DNA from: Paucimonas lemoignei
Lineage (GTDB): Bacteria; Pseudomonadota; Gammaproteobacteria; Burkholderiales; Burkholderiaceae_D
Reading direction: 5' to 3'
DNA: 64,000 nt
Assembly (NCBI RefSeq): GCF_004342585.1
Contig: NZ_SLZQ01000006.1
Location: forward strand, 186,001 to 250,000
Made by a program: the position numbers and the translations under genes
The notes under the pieces: generated by a model
What the model saw: only the letters and a program-made list of their open reading frames with translations
Database searches by the model: none
What the model was told of the DNA's origin: nothing
Shown: one piece after another, positions 54,007 through 62,822 of the stretch
Numbering within the stretch: the stretch's first letter is position 1
Layout of the letters: each line of letters begins with the position of its first letter

Positions 54007-54134
54007 TCCAGCGAAAAATGATTCGTCCCGCTCAGGATGGCGGAACGCAAAGTCCGCTATTTTAACGCGCCGGCGTGCCCTTATCCATGTGACACATTAC
54101 TACGGGCTCTTAGTGTCCTGCTGCTTGTCCAGTG

Positions 54135-54857
54135 TCACAAGTTTTCCCAATGCCCCATGCGCAGCGCCTGCAGCGGACGGAAATTGATCTTGTACGCCAT
54201 TTTACGGCTTTCATGGATCCAGTAGCCGAGATAGACGTAATGCATGCCGAGGCGGCGCGTTTGCTCGATCTGCCACAGGATGTTGTAGGTGCCGTAACTG
54301 GCACCTTTCACGTCCGGATCGTAAAAGGTATAGACGGACGATAAGCCGTCATCCAGCACGTCGATGATGCTGACCATGCGCAGCGTGCCGTCCGGCTCGC
54401 GGAATTCCACCAGGCGCGTATTGACCTTGCTTTGCAAAAGAAACTGCGCGTACTGGTCGCGACTGTCCTGGTCCATGCCGCCGCCGGCGTGCCGCACCGA
54501 CTGGTAGCGCAGGTACAGTTCGTAATGGTCATGCATGTACGTCAGGTTGGTGATCTGCGCAATCAGGTCGCTATGCCGCCGCCAGGCGCGCTGCTGGCTG
54601 CGATTCGGCACGAAATCCAGCGCCTGCACGCGCACCGGCGTACAAGCCTGGCAGCCATCGCAGTACGGCCGGTAAGTAAATATGCCGCTGCGGCGGAAGC
54701 CGTTCTGCACCAGCCCGGAATAGACATCCGCATTGATGAGGTGGGATGGCGTGGCCACCTGCGAGCGCGCCTGCCGGTGCTCCAGATAGCTGCACGGGTA
54801 GGGGGCAGTCGCGTAGAACTGCAGGGTGGAAAACGGAAGATCCTTCAGGTGCGTCAT
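54135..54857 (-). CDS. bpt: Aspartate/glutamate leucyltransferase (bacterial protein transferase Bpt; ATE-type)
   Basis: The 240-residue protein has the ATE N-terminal cysteine region [32 protein letters not shown] and the C-terminal GNAT-like part with [41 protein letters not shown]. Bpt attaches leucine from Leu-tRNA to proteins with N-terminal Asp or Glu and thereby feeds the ClpS/ClpAP N-degron pathway. The aat gene lies 77 bp upstream, so both branches of the pathway are co-encoded. Confidence 0.94.
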   Translation of the reverse strand: MTHLKDLPFSTLQFYATAPYPCSYLEHRQARSQVATPSHLINADVYSGLVQNGFRRSGIFTYRPYCDGCQACTPVRVQALDFVPNRSQQRAWRRHSDLIAQITNLTYMHDHYELYLRYQSVRHAGGGMDQDSRDQYAQFLLQSKVNTRLVEFREPDGTLRMVSIIDVLDDGLSSVYTFYDPDVKGASYGTYNILWQIEQTRRLGMHYVYLGYWIHESRKMAYKINFRPLQALRMGHWENL

Positions 54858-54934
54858 GGGCTCGTTGTCACCAGTTGATTGACCGCATTAGTCTCAATAA
54901 TTTAACCGATTGTGTGCCTGCTTTCATACTGGAT

Positions 54935-55663
54935 TCAAAATAAAGAAATTGGTTTCCAACATGCGATACCCGGCTGTTCGCTCGCATGACGAACATGCGT
55001 CAGAAAGCTGCTGCGCGGGATCGGCATGGCTCCCAGTGATGCCAGGTGACGCGTCTCTTGTTGACAATCAATCATCGTCACGCCGTTTTCTTTCAAAAAA
55101 TGCACGAGGTAAGCCAAGGCGATCTTGGAGGCATCGCTTACCCGCGCAAACATGGATTCGCCATAAAACATGCGCCCGATGCACATGCCGTAGGCACCGC
55201 CTACCAGTTTGCCATTGCGCCAGGTTTCCACACTGTGCGCATAACCCTCGCGATGCAGGGCGCCGTACGCTGCGATGATGTCTTCGGAAATCCATGTGCC
55301 CGGTCCGTCGACACGCGGTGCCGCACACGCACGCATGACTTCTTCAAACGCAAAGTCGAAGCGGATTTCCCAGTCGCCGCTGCTTGTACGGTTGCGTTCG
55401 ACTTTCTTCAGCGTTTTTTTCAAGCTGTCGGAAACATGGAAGTGCTCGGTCATCAACACCATGCGCGGGTCCGTGCTCCACCAGAGAATCGGTTGGCCTT
55501 CGGAGTACCAGGGGAAAATTCCCTGTCGATATGCGCTTAATAGACGTTGTGGCGACAGGTCCGCGCCTGCGGCCAATAGTCCTGCCGCGCCATCTTCTTC
55601 CGTTAATGCCAGGGAAACATCCGGAAAAGGGGAGTCGATCTCTAACCACTGAATCATTGCCAT
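54935..55663 (-). CDS. aat: Leucyl/phenylalanyl-tRNA--protein transferase
   Basis: The 242-residue enzyme attaches Leu or Phe to N-terminal Lys or Arg of proteins. Typical segments are [116 protein letters not shown] and [14 protein letters not shown]. It is the first gene of aat-bpt-pyrD on the minus strand and divergent from the ammonium transporter gene. Confidence 0.97.
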   Translation of the reverse strand: MAMIQWLEIDSPFPDVSLALTEEDGAAGLLAAGADLSPQRLLSAYRQGIFPWYSEGQPILWWSTDPRMVLMTEHFHVSDSLKKTLKKVERNRTSSGDWEIRFDFAFEEVMRACAAPRVDGPGTWISEDIIAAYGALHREGYAHSVETWRNGKLVGGAYGMCIGRMFYGESMFARVSDASKIALAYLVHFLKENGVTMIDCQQETRHLASLGAMPIPRSSFLTHVRHASEQPGIACWKPISLF

Positions 55664-55672
55664 GCTCTAGTT

Positions 55673-55702
55673 TGCACCAAAAAATTGCACAAGTGCGGTG
55701 CG
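55673..55702. promoter_or_regulatory. Two overlapping NtrC-type binding sites upstream of amt
   Basis: TGCACCAAAAAATTGCA (55673-55689) matches the NtrC consensus TGCACCAAAATGGTGCA at 14 of 17 positions. TGCACAAGTGCGGTGCG (55686-55702) keeps the GCAC-N7-GTGC core. They lie about 100-127 bp upstream of the predicted start of transcription, the usual enhancer distance. They overlap the 5' flank of aat. Confidence 0.75.
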
Positions 55703-55773
55703 CAGCCCGTTTGATGCCGGATTGAATAAAAAAATTCCCATTAAAAACAATGGCATAGCGATTCGCACCAAAA

Positions 55774-55789
55774 TGGAATAAGAATTGCT
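55774..55789 (+). promoter_or_regulatory. Sigma-54 (RpoN) promoter of amt
   Basis: TGGAATAAGAATTGCT has the GG-N10-GC spacing of the -24/-12 consensus TGGCACG-N4-TTGCT. A third, partial NtrC-like sequence GCACCAAAATGG (55765-55776) overlaps its left end. Transcription would begin near 55800, about 40 bp before the amt ATG. Confidence 0.75.
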
Positions 55790-55839
55790 TTATAGAAGCC
55801 CATTTTCGTGATTTTGCACATTTATTGGGAGCGCTTCAC

Positions 55840-57042
55840 ATGGATGGGATGAAAACAGGTACCGATGCCTTATTTATATTGCTCGGAGCCATCATGATTC
55901 TAGCAATGCACGCCGGCTTCGCTTTTCTTGAACTTGGCACGGTCCGCAAGAAAAACCAAGTCAACGCCCTGGTTAAAATCTTAGTCGATTTTGCCATTTC
56001 CACGGTGGCGTATTTTTTCGTCGGTTACAGCATTGCCTACGGCATCAACTTCTTCTCCAGCGCCGAAGTGCTTGCGCAAAGAAACGGCTATGAACTGGTG
56101 AAATTCTTTTTCCTCCTTACCTTTGCCGCGGCGATTCCCGCCATTATTTCCGGTGGTATTGCCGAGCGCGCCAGGTTTTATCCGCAGTTGACTGCGACCG
56201 CTGTGCTCGTGGGACTTGTTTATCCATTTTTTGAAGGGATCGCCTGGAATCACCATTTTGGTGTGCAAGCCTGGCTCAAAAGTGCGTTTTCAGCGGAATT
56301 TCACGATTTTGCCGGTTCCGTCGTGGTGCATGCGGTAGGCGGATGGATTGCGCTGCCGGCAGTGATACTGCTGGGCGCACGGCGTGGCCGCTATGCCAAG
56401 GATGGCGGCATTACCGCTCATCCTCCTTCCAGTATTCCCTTTCTTGCGCTCGGCGCCTGGATACTGACTGTCGGCTGGTTCGGGTTCAACGTCATGAGCG
56501 CGCAAACCGTTGGCGCGATGAACGGCCTGGTTGCCTTGAATTCGTTGATGGCAATGATCGGCGGCACCCTGATGGCATTGGCGATGGGGCGGAACGACCC
56601 CGGTTTCGTCTATAACGGGCCGCTGGCTGGCCTGGTCGCCATCTGCGCAGGCTCCGATCTCATGCATCCGCTGGGCGCGCTGGTGACCGGTGCAGTGGCG
56701 GGCGCCATTTTCGTTTATCTGTTCACGCTTACGCAAAACAAGTGGAAGATCGATGATGTGCTCGGTGTCTGGCCGCTGCATGGCTTGTGCGGTGCCTGGG
56801 GCGGGCTGGCTGCAGGGATTTTCGGGCTGCAGGCTCTAGGTGGCCGCGGTGGCGTGGCGTTTGCCTCGCAATTGATCGGCACGCTGATGGGCATCGCCAT
56901 CGCGCTTGCCGGCGGCGTAATCGTCTATGGCGCAATCAAGATGCTGGTGGGATTGCGCCTGGATCCTGAACAGGAATTCAATGGGGCGGACCTGTCGATT
57001 CACAAGATCGGCGCCACCCCGGAACGGGAGCTCAACGGCTGA
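55840..57042 (+). CDS. amt: Ammonium transporter
   Basis: From the ATG at 55840 (GGGAG nine bases upstream) the protein is 400 residues with about 11 membrane helices. Amt features are AGFAFLELGTVRKKNQVNALVKIL, FFEGIAWNHHFGVQAWLKS, DFAGSVVVHAVGGWIALPAVILLGARRGRY and VLGVWPLHGLCGAWGGLAAGIFG, including the pore histidines. It imports ammonium/ammonia. There is no cleavable signal peptide and no glnK next to it. The promoter region has sigma-54 and NtrC-type sites, so nitrogen control is likely. Its last 11 bases overlap the convergent NUDIX gene. Confidence 0.95.
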   Translation: MDGMKTGTDALFILLGAIMILAMHAGFAFLELGTVRKKNQVNALVKILVDFAISTVAYFFVGYSIAYGINFFSSAEVLAQRNGYELVKFFFLLTFAAAIPAIISGGIAERARFYPQLTATAVLVGLVYPFFEGIAWNHHFGVQAWLKSAFSAEFHDFAGSVVVHAVGGWIALPAVILLGARRGRYAKDGGITAHPPSSIPFLALGAWILTVGWFGFNVMSAQTVGAMNGLVALNSLMAMIGGTLMALAMGRNDPGFVYNGPLAGLVAICAGSDLMHPLGALVTGAVAGAIFVYLFTLTQNKWKIDDVLGVWPLHGLCGAWGGLAAGIFGLQALGGRGGVAFASQLIGTLMGIAIALAGGVIVYGAIKMLVGLRLDPEQEFNGADLSIHKIGATPERELNG

Positions 57043-57598
57043 TCGGTTTGGCGATGTCCTGGGTGTGGAAGCCGAAAGGCATTCCTTCCCGGGCCTTGCT
57101 CAGATCGGCAAAGAAGAATTTCAATGTCTGCGCAACCGTGGAGAAAGCCAGGTCTTCCCAAGGAATTTCGGCTTCCGTGAACAGCCTCACATCAAGGCTT
57201 TCAGTGCCGGCGGCAAAATCCAGGTCCAGCAGGCGGGCGCGATAATACATGTGCACCTGGTGAACGTGCGGGACATTCAGAAGCGAAAACAGCGGCTGCA
57301 ACGCAATGCGTGCACCGGCTTCCTCTTCCGTCTCGCGGATTGCCGCTTCCGCCGTGGTTTCCTCGTTTTCCATGAAGCCGGCTGGCAGGGTCCAGTAGCC
57401 ATAGCGCGGTTCAATGGCGCGCTTGCACAGCAAGATGCGGGTCGTGCCGTTTTCTTCCCATACAGGTATGGAGCCAATCACCATCTTGGGATTTTGATAG
57501 TGAATCGTGCCGCATTGCTGGCAGACATAGCGCGGACGATTATCGTCCGGCGGAACCATCAGCGCGACCGGATGCGCGCATTCTGAACAAAATTTCAT
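57032..57598 (-). CDS. NUDIX hydrolase with zinc ribbon (NudC-like)
   Basis: The 188-residue protein has an N-terminal zinc-ribbon of four cysteines (CSECAHPVALMVPPDDNRPRYVCQQC) and a NUDIX box G-FMEN-EETTAEAAIRETEEEAGA. Such proteins hydrolyse nucleoside diphosphate-linked substrates such as NADH or FAD. It lacks the SQPWPFPxS motif of NudC, so the substrate is open. Its 3' end overlaps amt in convergent orientation. Confidence 0.88.
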   Translation of the reverse strand: MKFCSECAHPVALMVPPDDNRPRYVCQQCGTIHYQNPKMVIGSIPVWEENGTTRILLCKRAIEPRYGYWTLPAGFMENEETTAEAAIRETEEEAGARIALQPLFSLLNVPHVHQVHMYYRARLLDLDFAAGTESLDVRLFTEAEIPWEDLAFSTVAQTLKFFFADLSKAREGMPFGFHTQDIAKPISR

Positions 57599-57710
57599 AC
57601 AGAGTGAAAAAAGCGTCTAAAGAATGGATCTGCTAGAGCTGGCAATGAGTGGAGCGCATTTGTTATCAAGTGTACCACCTGTGCTCAAGCGCATCGCCAG
57701 ATATCTTTAT

Positions 57711-57739
57711 TTGCAATGTGCGTGGATTCGTTGTATAGT
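57711..57739 (+). promoter_or_regulatory. Sigma-70 promoter of the initiator tRNA gene
   Basis: TTGCAA (57711-57716) and TATAGT (57734-57739) are separated by 17 bp, and transcription would start near 57746, six bases before the mature tRNA. Confidence 0.75.
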
Positions 57740-57751
57740 TACGAACTCAGA

Positions 57752-57828
<77 letters not shown>

Positions 57829-57973
57829 AAGTCTTGAAGCTTCCCGCCCAATCATTACCTCCTCACGGGCGCCGGAACGCAGTATCTCCAGGTTCTCTAG
57901 CAAACGACATCCAGGCACCGGTCGTTTAAAAACTCTGCAAACTAAATAAAAACTTGCCGTGCAAGAGCCGTAC

Positions 57974-58873
57974 ATGATTACAGCTGAGGCCAAGAAAGTC
58001 CTCGAAACCGCATTGCTGTGCGCGCATGAGCCATTGTCGATCAACGATCTGAAAAAGTTATATCTCGCCCATGCGGATGCCGAAGAAGAAATCGGTGCCG
58101 ACGCAATCAGGCAAATGCTTGGGGAACTGCAGGGGGATTGGGCCGACAAAGGTATTGAGCTGGTTTGCCTTTCGACGGGCTGGCGATTTCAAAGTCGCCC
58201 CGAGATGAAGGTCTATCTTGACCGACTGAATCCGGAGAAGCCGCCGAAGTATTCGCGTGCGACCATGGAAACCCTCGCGATCATTGCTTACCGTCAGCCG
58301 GTAACGCGTGGCGATATCGAGGAAATCCGCGGCGTGACCGTGAATTCGCAAACCATCAAGATGCTGGAAGATCGCGGCTGGATCGAATCCATCGGCCATC
58401 GCGACGTGCCAGGACGTCCCTCGCTCTTTGCTACGACCAAGCAGTTTCTTGATGATCTGGGCTTGACCTCGCTGGATCAGTTGCCGCCTCTGCAGCAAGT
58501 CGCCGCCGGGGAACTGCAAGAGGGAAGCTTGCTCGAAATCCAAGCGCTGGAAGCAAGCTTGCAAGAGAATCTGAATCAAGCGACTGCCGAATCGCCTCAA
58601 TCCTCAGAGCAGGATGGCGTGGCGCACGTTCACGATGAGGTCGGAATCGAGGCTGAAGTGCCCAGGGCTGCCGAAGCAGTAGAAACCAATGAGGCTGCCG
58701 ATGTCGCCGAGATGGCGGCAGCTCCCGATATTGAAGAGGCGCCAGCAAGGGAAGAGCCCGCAGCTGTGGCCGACCCAACACTTCCCGGTGATGCGGCGCC
58801 GCCTGTTGCGACGACACCTGCCGGGAATGACCAGGATAACCAAGAAACAAACGATGAATCTGCCCAACCCTGA
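57974..58873 (+). CDS. scpB: Segregation and condensation protein B
   Basis: The 299-residue protein has the ScpB winged-helix core (residues about 1-185): [73 protein letters not shown] and [22 protein letters not shown]. ScpB joins ScpA and SMC in the condensin complex that compacts chromosomes. The C-terminal 110 residues are an Ala/Glu/Pro-rich acidic tail of low complexity. A GTG at 57959 is an alternative start five codons upstream. The 3' end overlaps rluB by 20 bases. No scpA lies in the window. Confidence 0.92.
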   Translation: MITAEAKKVLETALLCAHEPLSINDLKKLYLAHADAEEEIGADAIRQMLGELQGDWADKGIELVCLSTGWRFQSRPEMKVYLDRLNPEKPPKYSRATMETLAIIAYRQPVTRGDIEEIRGVTVNSQTIKMLEDRGWIESIGHRDVPGRPSLFATTKQFLDDLGLTSLDQLPPLQQVAAGELQEGSLLEIQALEASLQENLNQATAESPQSSEQDGVAHVHDEVGIEAEVPRAAEAVETNEAADVAEMAAAPDIEEAPAREEPAAVADPTLPGDAAPPVATTPAGNDQDNQETNDESAQP

Positions 58874-60443
58874 TGATGCAATGGTGGCATCCGCCGCTCC
58901 TTCTACCGTGGATACGCCGGCCCCGATTGCCGAACAGCCGGACTCGCAGGCATCCGAATCGCGCCAGGACGCGACAGGTGGCAAGCCCGTCAAGCGCGGT
59001 TTGCGCGGCCCGCGCAACATGCGGCGCAATCGTGCCGCCCAGCGCGCTGCCGCGGCCGCGGAAGCGGGTTCTGCGGAAGCAGTCGCGCCAGTGACGGAAT
59101 CCTCTGAATCGTCGGTGGCGTCCGCCGAAGCGCAAGCGCCGCGGCGCGGCCCCAGAGAGCCTCGCGACAATCGTCAAAAGAGCGGTAAGGCCGGCGCCAA
59201 GCCGGGGGCGGTGAAAGGGCAAGGACAAGGTCGCGGCAAGCCGCAGGCTGGTGCCAAAACGGGCGGCAACGACGCCGACGACGTCTTTTCATTCGTAACG
59301 TCCGATGCCTTCGATCAGACAATGTCCGATACGGAATCCGGGGGGAGACGCGGTCCTGCGAAAAGCAGTGCGCGCCGCGACCTGACCGCGGATGACGATG
59401 CGCCCAAGCTGCACAAGGTGCTGGCCGATGCCGGCCTTGGCTCGCGGCGCGACATGGAAGAAATGATTATCGCCGGACGGGTTTCGGTCAATGGCGAGCC
59501 GGCGCACATCGGTCAGCGCATTCTGCCGACCGACCAGGTGCGCATCAACGGCAAGCTGATTCAGCGTAAAGTCAGCAAGCGTCCGCCACGCGTGCTCGTC
59601 TATCACAAGCCGGCTGGCGAAATCGTCAGCCACAGCGACCCTGATGGGCGCCCCTCCGTATTTGACCGTTTGCCGACCATGAAGACTGGTAAGTGGCTCG
59701 CGGTTGGTCGCCTGGACTTCAATACCGAAGGCCTGCTGCTGTTTACCACTTCCGGTGATCTCGCCAACCGCCTGATGCATCCGCGCTATGGCATCGACCG
59801 CGAATACGCCGTGCGCACACTGGGCGAACTGGAAGAAGGGATGCGCCAGAAGCTTTTGGCTGGTGTCGAACTTGAAGATGGCGTTGCACAATTTTCCCGC
59901 ATCGCCGATGGCGGCGGCGAAGGCATCAATAAGTGGTATCGCGTAACCATCGGTGAAGGGCGCAACCGCGAAGTGCGCCGCATGTTCGAGTCGGTCGGCT
60001 TGACTGTCTCGCGCCTGATTCGTACCCGCTATGGCATGCTGACTTTGCCGCGCGGTCTCAAGCGTGGACGCTGGGAAGAGATGGATGAAAATGCCGTGCG
60101 CGACCTGATGCATATGACCGGGCTTGAAAAGGGCGCCGGCCAGAGTGGCGCTGCCAAGGGACGCAATCCTCGCCAGGCGCAAGGGCAAGCCGATGGCGGA
60201 AAGGGGCAGCACCGCAGTCAGGGAGCTGGTCAGGGGCGCCAGCAAGGTCAGGCGCGCAGCCGTCAGCCGGATCCCTTGCAAACAGCGCTGGGTTTTGCTG
60301 GCATGGACCAGCAGCCGCGCCGCCGCAGCGGTGGCGCAGGCGGCCAGGGACGCGGTCGCAGTCAGGGGCAAGGGGCTTACGGCTATGGTGCCGGAGTCGG
60401 CGTCATGCAAGGCCCCGGCGTACGTCGGCGGTCGCGGGGCTAG
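58854..60443 (+). CDS. rluB: 23S rRNA pseudouridine(2605) synthase, extended form
   Basis: The 529-residue protein has a central catalytic part with an S4 RNA-binding domain ([33 protein letters not shown], about 180-240) and a pseudouridine synthase domain. The catalytic Asp lies in [14 protein letters not shown], and the end carries [24 protein letters not shown]. It resembles RluB. It is much longer than E. coli RluB (291 residues): an acidic/basic N-terminal tail of about 180 residues and a C-terminal Gly/Gln/Arg-rich tail of about 100 residues (GQAGRQ-like repeats). The tails are probably disordered RNA-binding segments. The ATG at 58854 lies within scpB. Confidence 0.9.
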   Translation: MNLPNPDDAMVASAAPSTVDTPAPIAEQPDSQASESRQDATGGKPVKRGLRGPRNMRRNRAAQRAAAAAEAGSAEAVAPVTESSESSVASAEAQAPRRGPREPRDNRQKSGKAGAKPGAVKGQGQGRGKPQAGAKTGGNDADDVFSFVTSDAFDQTMSDTESGGRRGPAKSSARRDLTADDDAPKLHKVLADAGLGSRRDMEEMIIAGRVSVNGEPAHIGQRILPTDQVRINGKLIQRKVSKRPPRVLVYHKPAGEIVSHSDPDGRPSVFDRLPTMKTGKWLAVGRLDFNTEGLLLFTTSGDLANRLMHPRYGIDREYAVRTLGELEEGMRQKLLAGVELEDGVAQFSRIADGGGEGINKWYRVTIGEGRNREVRRMFESVGLTVSRLIRTRYGMLTLPRGLKRGRWEEMDENAVRDLMHMTGLEKGAGQSGAAKGRNPRQAQGQADGGKGQHRSQGAGQGRQQGQARSRQPDPLQTALGFAGMDQQPRRRSGGAGGQGRGRSQGQGAYGYGAGVGVMQGPGVRRRSRG

Positions 60444-60548
60444 GGCGGCATCAAGTGCGCAAACTTATTTGTGCACAATGGGCCCGGATAAAGTTGATTT
60501 TAAGAAAATAAATTTAACGGGCCGCCGACTGGCTTCTGCATCCACGCA

Positions 60549-60577
60549 TTGCAGGCAAATCTCCATTCGTTTATAAT
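60549..60577 (+). promoter_or_regulatory. Sigma-70 promoter of the rimP-nusA-infB operon
   Basis: TTGCAG (60549-60554) and the perfect TATAAT (60572-60577) are 17 bp apart. Transcription would start near 60584, giving a leader of about 150 bases before the rimP GTG. Confidence 0.8.
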
Positions 60578-60641
60578 TCTGTGTTTACAGAAGTAGGTGC
60601 GCAAGTTCTTCCGGGCTGAATGCCAGCGGAGCTTGAATCAT

Positions 60642-60673
60642 AAAAAAGATGGGCGGCAGGCCCATTTTTTTTT
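60642..60673 (+). terminator. Intrinsic terminator inside the rimP leader (probable attenuator)
   Basis: ATGGGC-GGCAG-GCCCAT (60649-60665), flanked by A6 on the left and T9 on the right, forms a terminator in the leader between the promoter at 60549-60577 and rimP. A similar terminator stands before rimP in other proteobacteria and is known as the rimP leader. NusA, encoded downstream, stimulates termination and could regulate its own operon here. Confidence 0.75.
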
Positions 60674-60731
60674 GCTCGATCCGCTTGCGGGTTGTGCGTC
60701 CGGGCGGCGCGCCAGCAAATCGGAGAAGCTC

Positions 60732-61220
60732 GTGCAATTGCAGCAATTGATCGAAACAAGCCTTGACGGTATGGGTTACGAACTGGTCGATGTGGAACAG
60801 GCCGGACGTGGCTTATTGCGCGTATATATCGACCTCGCACAGCCGGGTGAAGATGGGTGGCGCAACATTACGGTCGAGGACTGCGAGAAGGTCAGTCATC
60901 AGCTGACGCACGTATTCACCGTCGAAAATGTAAATTATGAACGGCTGGAAGTGTCCTCGCCCGGTCTCGATCGCCCGCTGAAAAAAGTGGCAGACTATGC
61001 CCGTTTCGCCGGCCAGGAGGCCTTGGTGAAACTGCGCATGCCGATGGCGTCGGCCGCTAACCGGAAGAATTTTCAGGGCATCCTGCTGGCGCCGGAAGGC
61101 GACCAGTTAAAACTCGAATTTGAAACAAACGATGGCCCGGCGGTGCTGGAGTTTACGCTCGCTGATGTGGATAAGGCACGCTTGGTGCCGCAGGTGAATT
61201 TTAGGAGTCGCAAAGCATGA
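60732..61220 (+). CDS. rimP: Ribosome maturation factor RimP
   Basis: The 162-residue protein helps 30S subunit maturation. Typical segments are [47 protein letters not shown] and [25 protein letters not shown]. The GTG at 60732 (GGAG six bases upstream, product [11 protein letters not shown]) is chosen, because longer frames would run through the leader terminator. The stop overlaps the nusA start by four bases. Confidence 0.93.
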   Translation: MQLQQLIETSLDGMGYELVDVEQAGRGLLRVYIDLAQPGEDGWRNITVEDCEKVSHQLTHVFTVENVNYERLEVSSPGLDRPLKKVADYARFAGQEALVKLRMPMASAANRKNFQGILLAPEGDQLKLEFETNDGPAVLEFTLADVDKARLVPQVNFRSRKA

Positions 61221-62776
61221 GTCGCGAAATTTTATTGCTGGTCGATGCGCTGGCACACGAAAAAAATGTCGATAAGGAAGTCGTGTTCGGTGCACTTGAG
61301 CATGCATTGGCACAGGCTACCAAGAAACGTTACGAAGGTGACGTCGATATCCGTGTGTCCATCGATCGCGACAATGGAGAATTCGAGACTTATCGTCGCT
61401 GGCACGTCGTGCCGGACGAAGCGGGCCTGCAATTGCCTGATCAGGAAATCCTGCACTTCGAAGCCAAGGAACAGATTCCTGACATCGACGTGGACGACTA
61501 TATCGAGGAACCGGTGGAGTCGGTCGATTTCGGCCGCCGCTTTGCCCAGGATACCAAGCAGGTCGTGTTGCAGCGCATCCGCGATGCCGAGCGCGAACAG
61601 ATTCTGCAGGACTTCCTGGCCCGTGGCGACTCGCTCGTGACCGGCACCATCAAGCGCATGGAGCGCGGTGATGCCATCGTCGAATCCGGCAAGATCGAAG
61701 CACGCCTGCCGCGCGACCAGATGATCCCGAAGGAAAACCTGCGTATCGGCGACCGCGTGCGTGCCTATATTCAGCGCATCGACCGCAATGCCCGTGGTCC
61801 GCAGGTGATCCTGTCGCGCACCGCGCCGGAATTCATCATGAAGCTGTTCGAACTGGAAGTGCCGGAAATCGAACAAGGCTTATTGGAGATTAAATCGGCT
61901 GCCCGTGACCCGGGTGTGCGCGCCAAGATTGCTGTCTTCACGAACGACAAGCGCATTGATCCGATCGGCACCTGCGTCGGCATGCGCGGCTCGCGCGTGC
62001 AGGCTGTGACCGGCGAGCTTGGCGGCGAGCGCGTCGATATCGTGCTGTGGTCGGACGACCCGGCGCAATTCGTGATCGGTGCCCTGGCGCCGGCCAATGT
62101 TACGTCTATCATGGTAGATGAAGACAAGCACGCCATGGACGTGGTCGTGGACGAGGAAAACCTGGCGATCGCAATCGGTCGCGGCGGCCAGAACGTGCGC
62201 CTGGCGTCCGAACTGACCGGCTGGCAGATCAACATCATGACCGCCGAGGAATCCGCCGATAAGGCAGCCGCCGAAACCGCGGCGATCCGCTCGCTGTTCA
62301 TGGAAAAGCTGGACGTCGATCAGGAGGTGGCCGATATCCTGGTGCAGGAAGGCTTTTCGACGCTGGAGGAAATTGCGTACGTGCCGATCCAGGAAATGCT
62401 GGATATCGAAGCCTTCGACGAGGAAACAGTCAACGAGCTGCGCAACCGCGCACGTGACGCCCTGGTGACCGAGGCGATCGCTTCGGAAGAGGGCATGGAA
62501 GGCATGGAAGATGCCTTGATCAACCTCGATGGCATGGACCGCGCCACGGCCGGCAAGCTGGGCCTGGCCGGGGTCAAGACCCTGGAAGCTTTTGGCGGTC
62601 TGGCCTACGATGAATTCGGCGCGATCCTGGCATTGCCTGCCGACCGTGCCCGGCAATTGATTGACAATGAATTTGCAGATGTGACCGATGACGAAATGAG
62701 GCTCATCGACGCGAAATACGATGAGCATGCCAAGGCGCTGCAAGCCAAGGCATGGAACCTGGCGGAAGCAAAGTGA
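61217..62776 (+). CDS. nusA: Transcription termination/antitermination factor NusA
   Basis: The 519-residue protein has an N-terminal RNA polymerase-binding domain ([39 protein letters not shown]), an S1 domain ([34 protein letters not shown]), two KH domains ([26 protein letters not shown] and [23 protein letters not shown]) and two acidic C-terminal helix-hairpin-helix repeats (about 375-500). It modulates pausing, termination and antitermination. It is translationally coupled to rimP and followed by infB after 46 bases. Confidence 0.97.
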   Translation: MSREILLLVDALAHEKNVDKEVVFGALEHALAQATKKRYEGDVDIRVSIDRDNGEFETYRRWHVVPDEAGLQLPDQEILHFEAKEQIPDIDVDDYIEEPVESVDFGRRFAQDTKQVVLQRIRDAEREQILQDFLARGDSLVTGTIKRMERGDAIVESGKIEARLPRDQMIPKENLRIGDRVRAYIQRIDRNARGPQVILSRTAPEFIMKLFELEVPEIEQGLLEIKSAARDPGVRAKIAVFTNDKRIDPIGTCVGMRGSRVQAVTGELGGERVDIVLWSDDPAQFVIGALAPANVTSIMVDEDKHAMDVVVDEENLAIAIGRGGQNVRLASELTGWQINIMTAEESADKAAAETAAIRSLFMEKLDVDQEVADILVQEGFSTLEEIAYVPIQEMLDIEAFDEETVNELRNRARDALVTEAIASEEGMEGMEDALINLDGMDRATAGKLGLAGVKTLEAFGGLAYDEFGAILALPADRARQLIDNEFADVTDDEMRLIDAKYDEHAKALQAKAWNLAEAK

Positions 62777-62822
62777 TGCGCAGGTTTTGTCATACATCGA
62801 GCCACATAGAAAAGAGGACTGA

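Noticed and set aside
55741-55770. TGGCATAGCGATTCGCA as the sigma-54 promoter of amt
   Set aside because: The GG to GC distance is 11 rather than 10 bases; TGGAATAAGAATTGCT a few bases downstream has the correct spacing.
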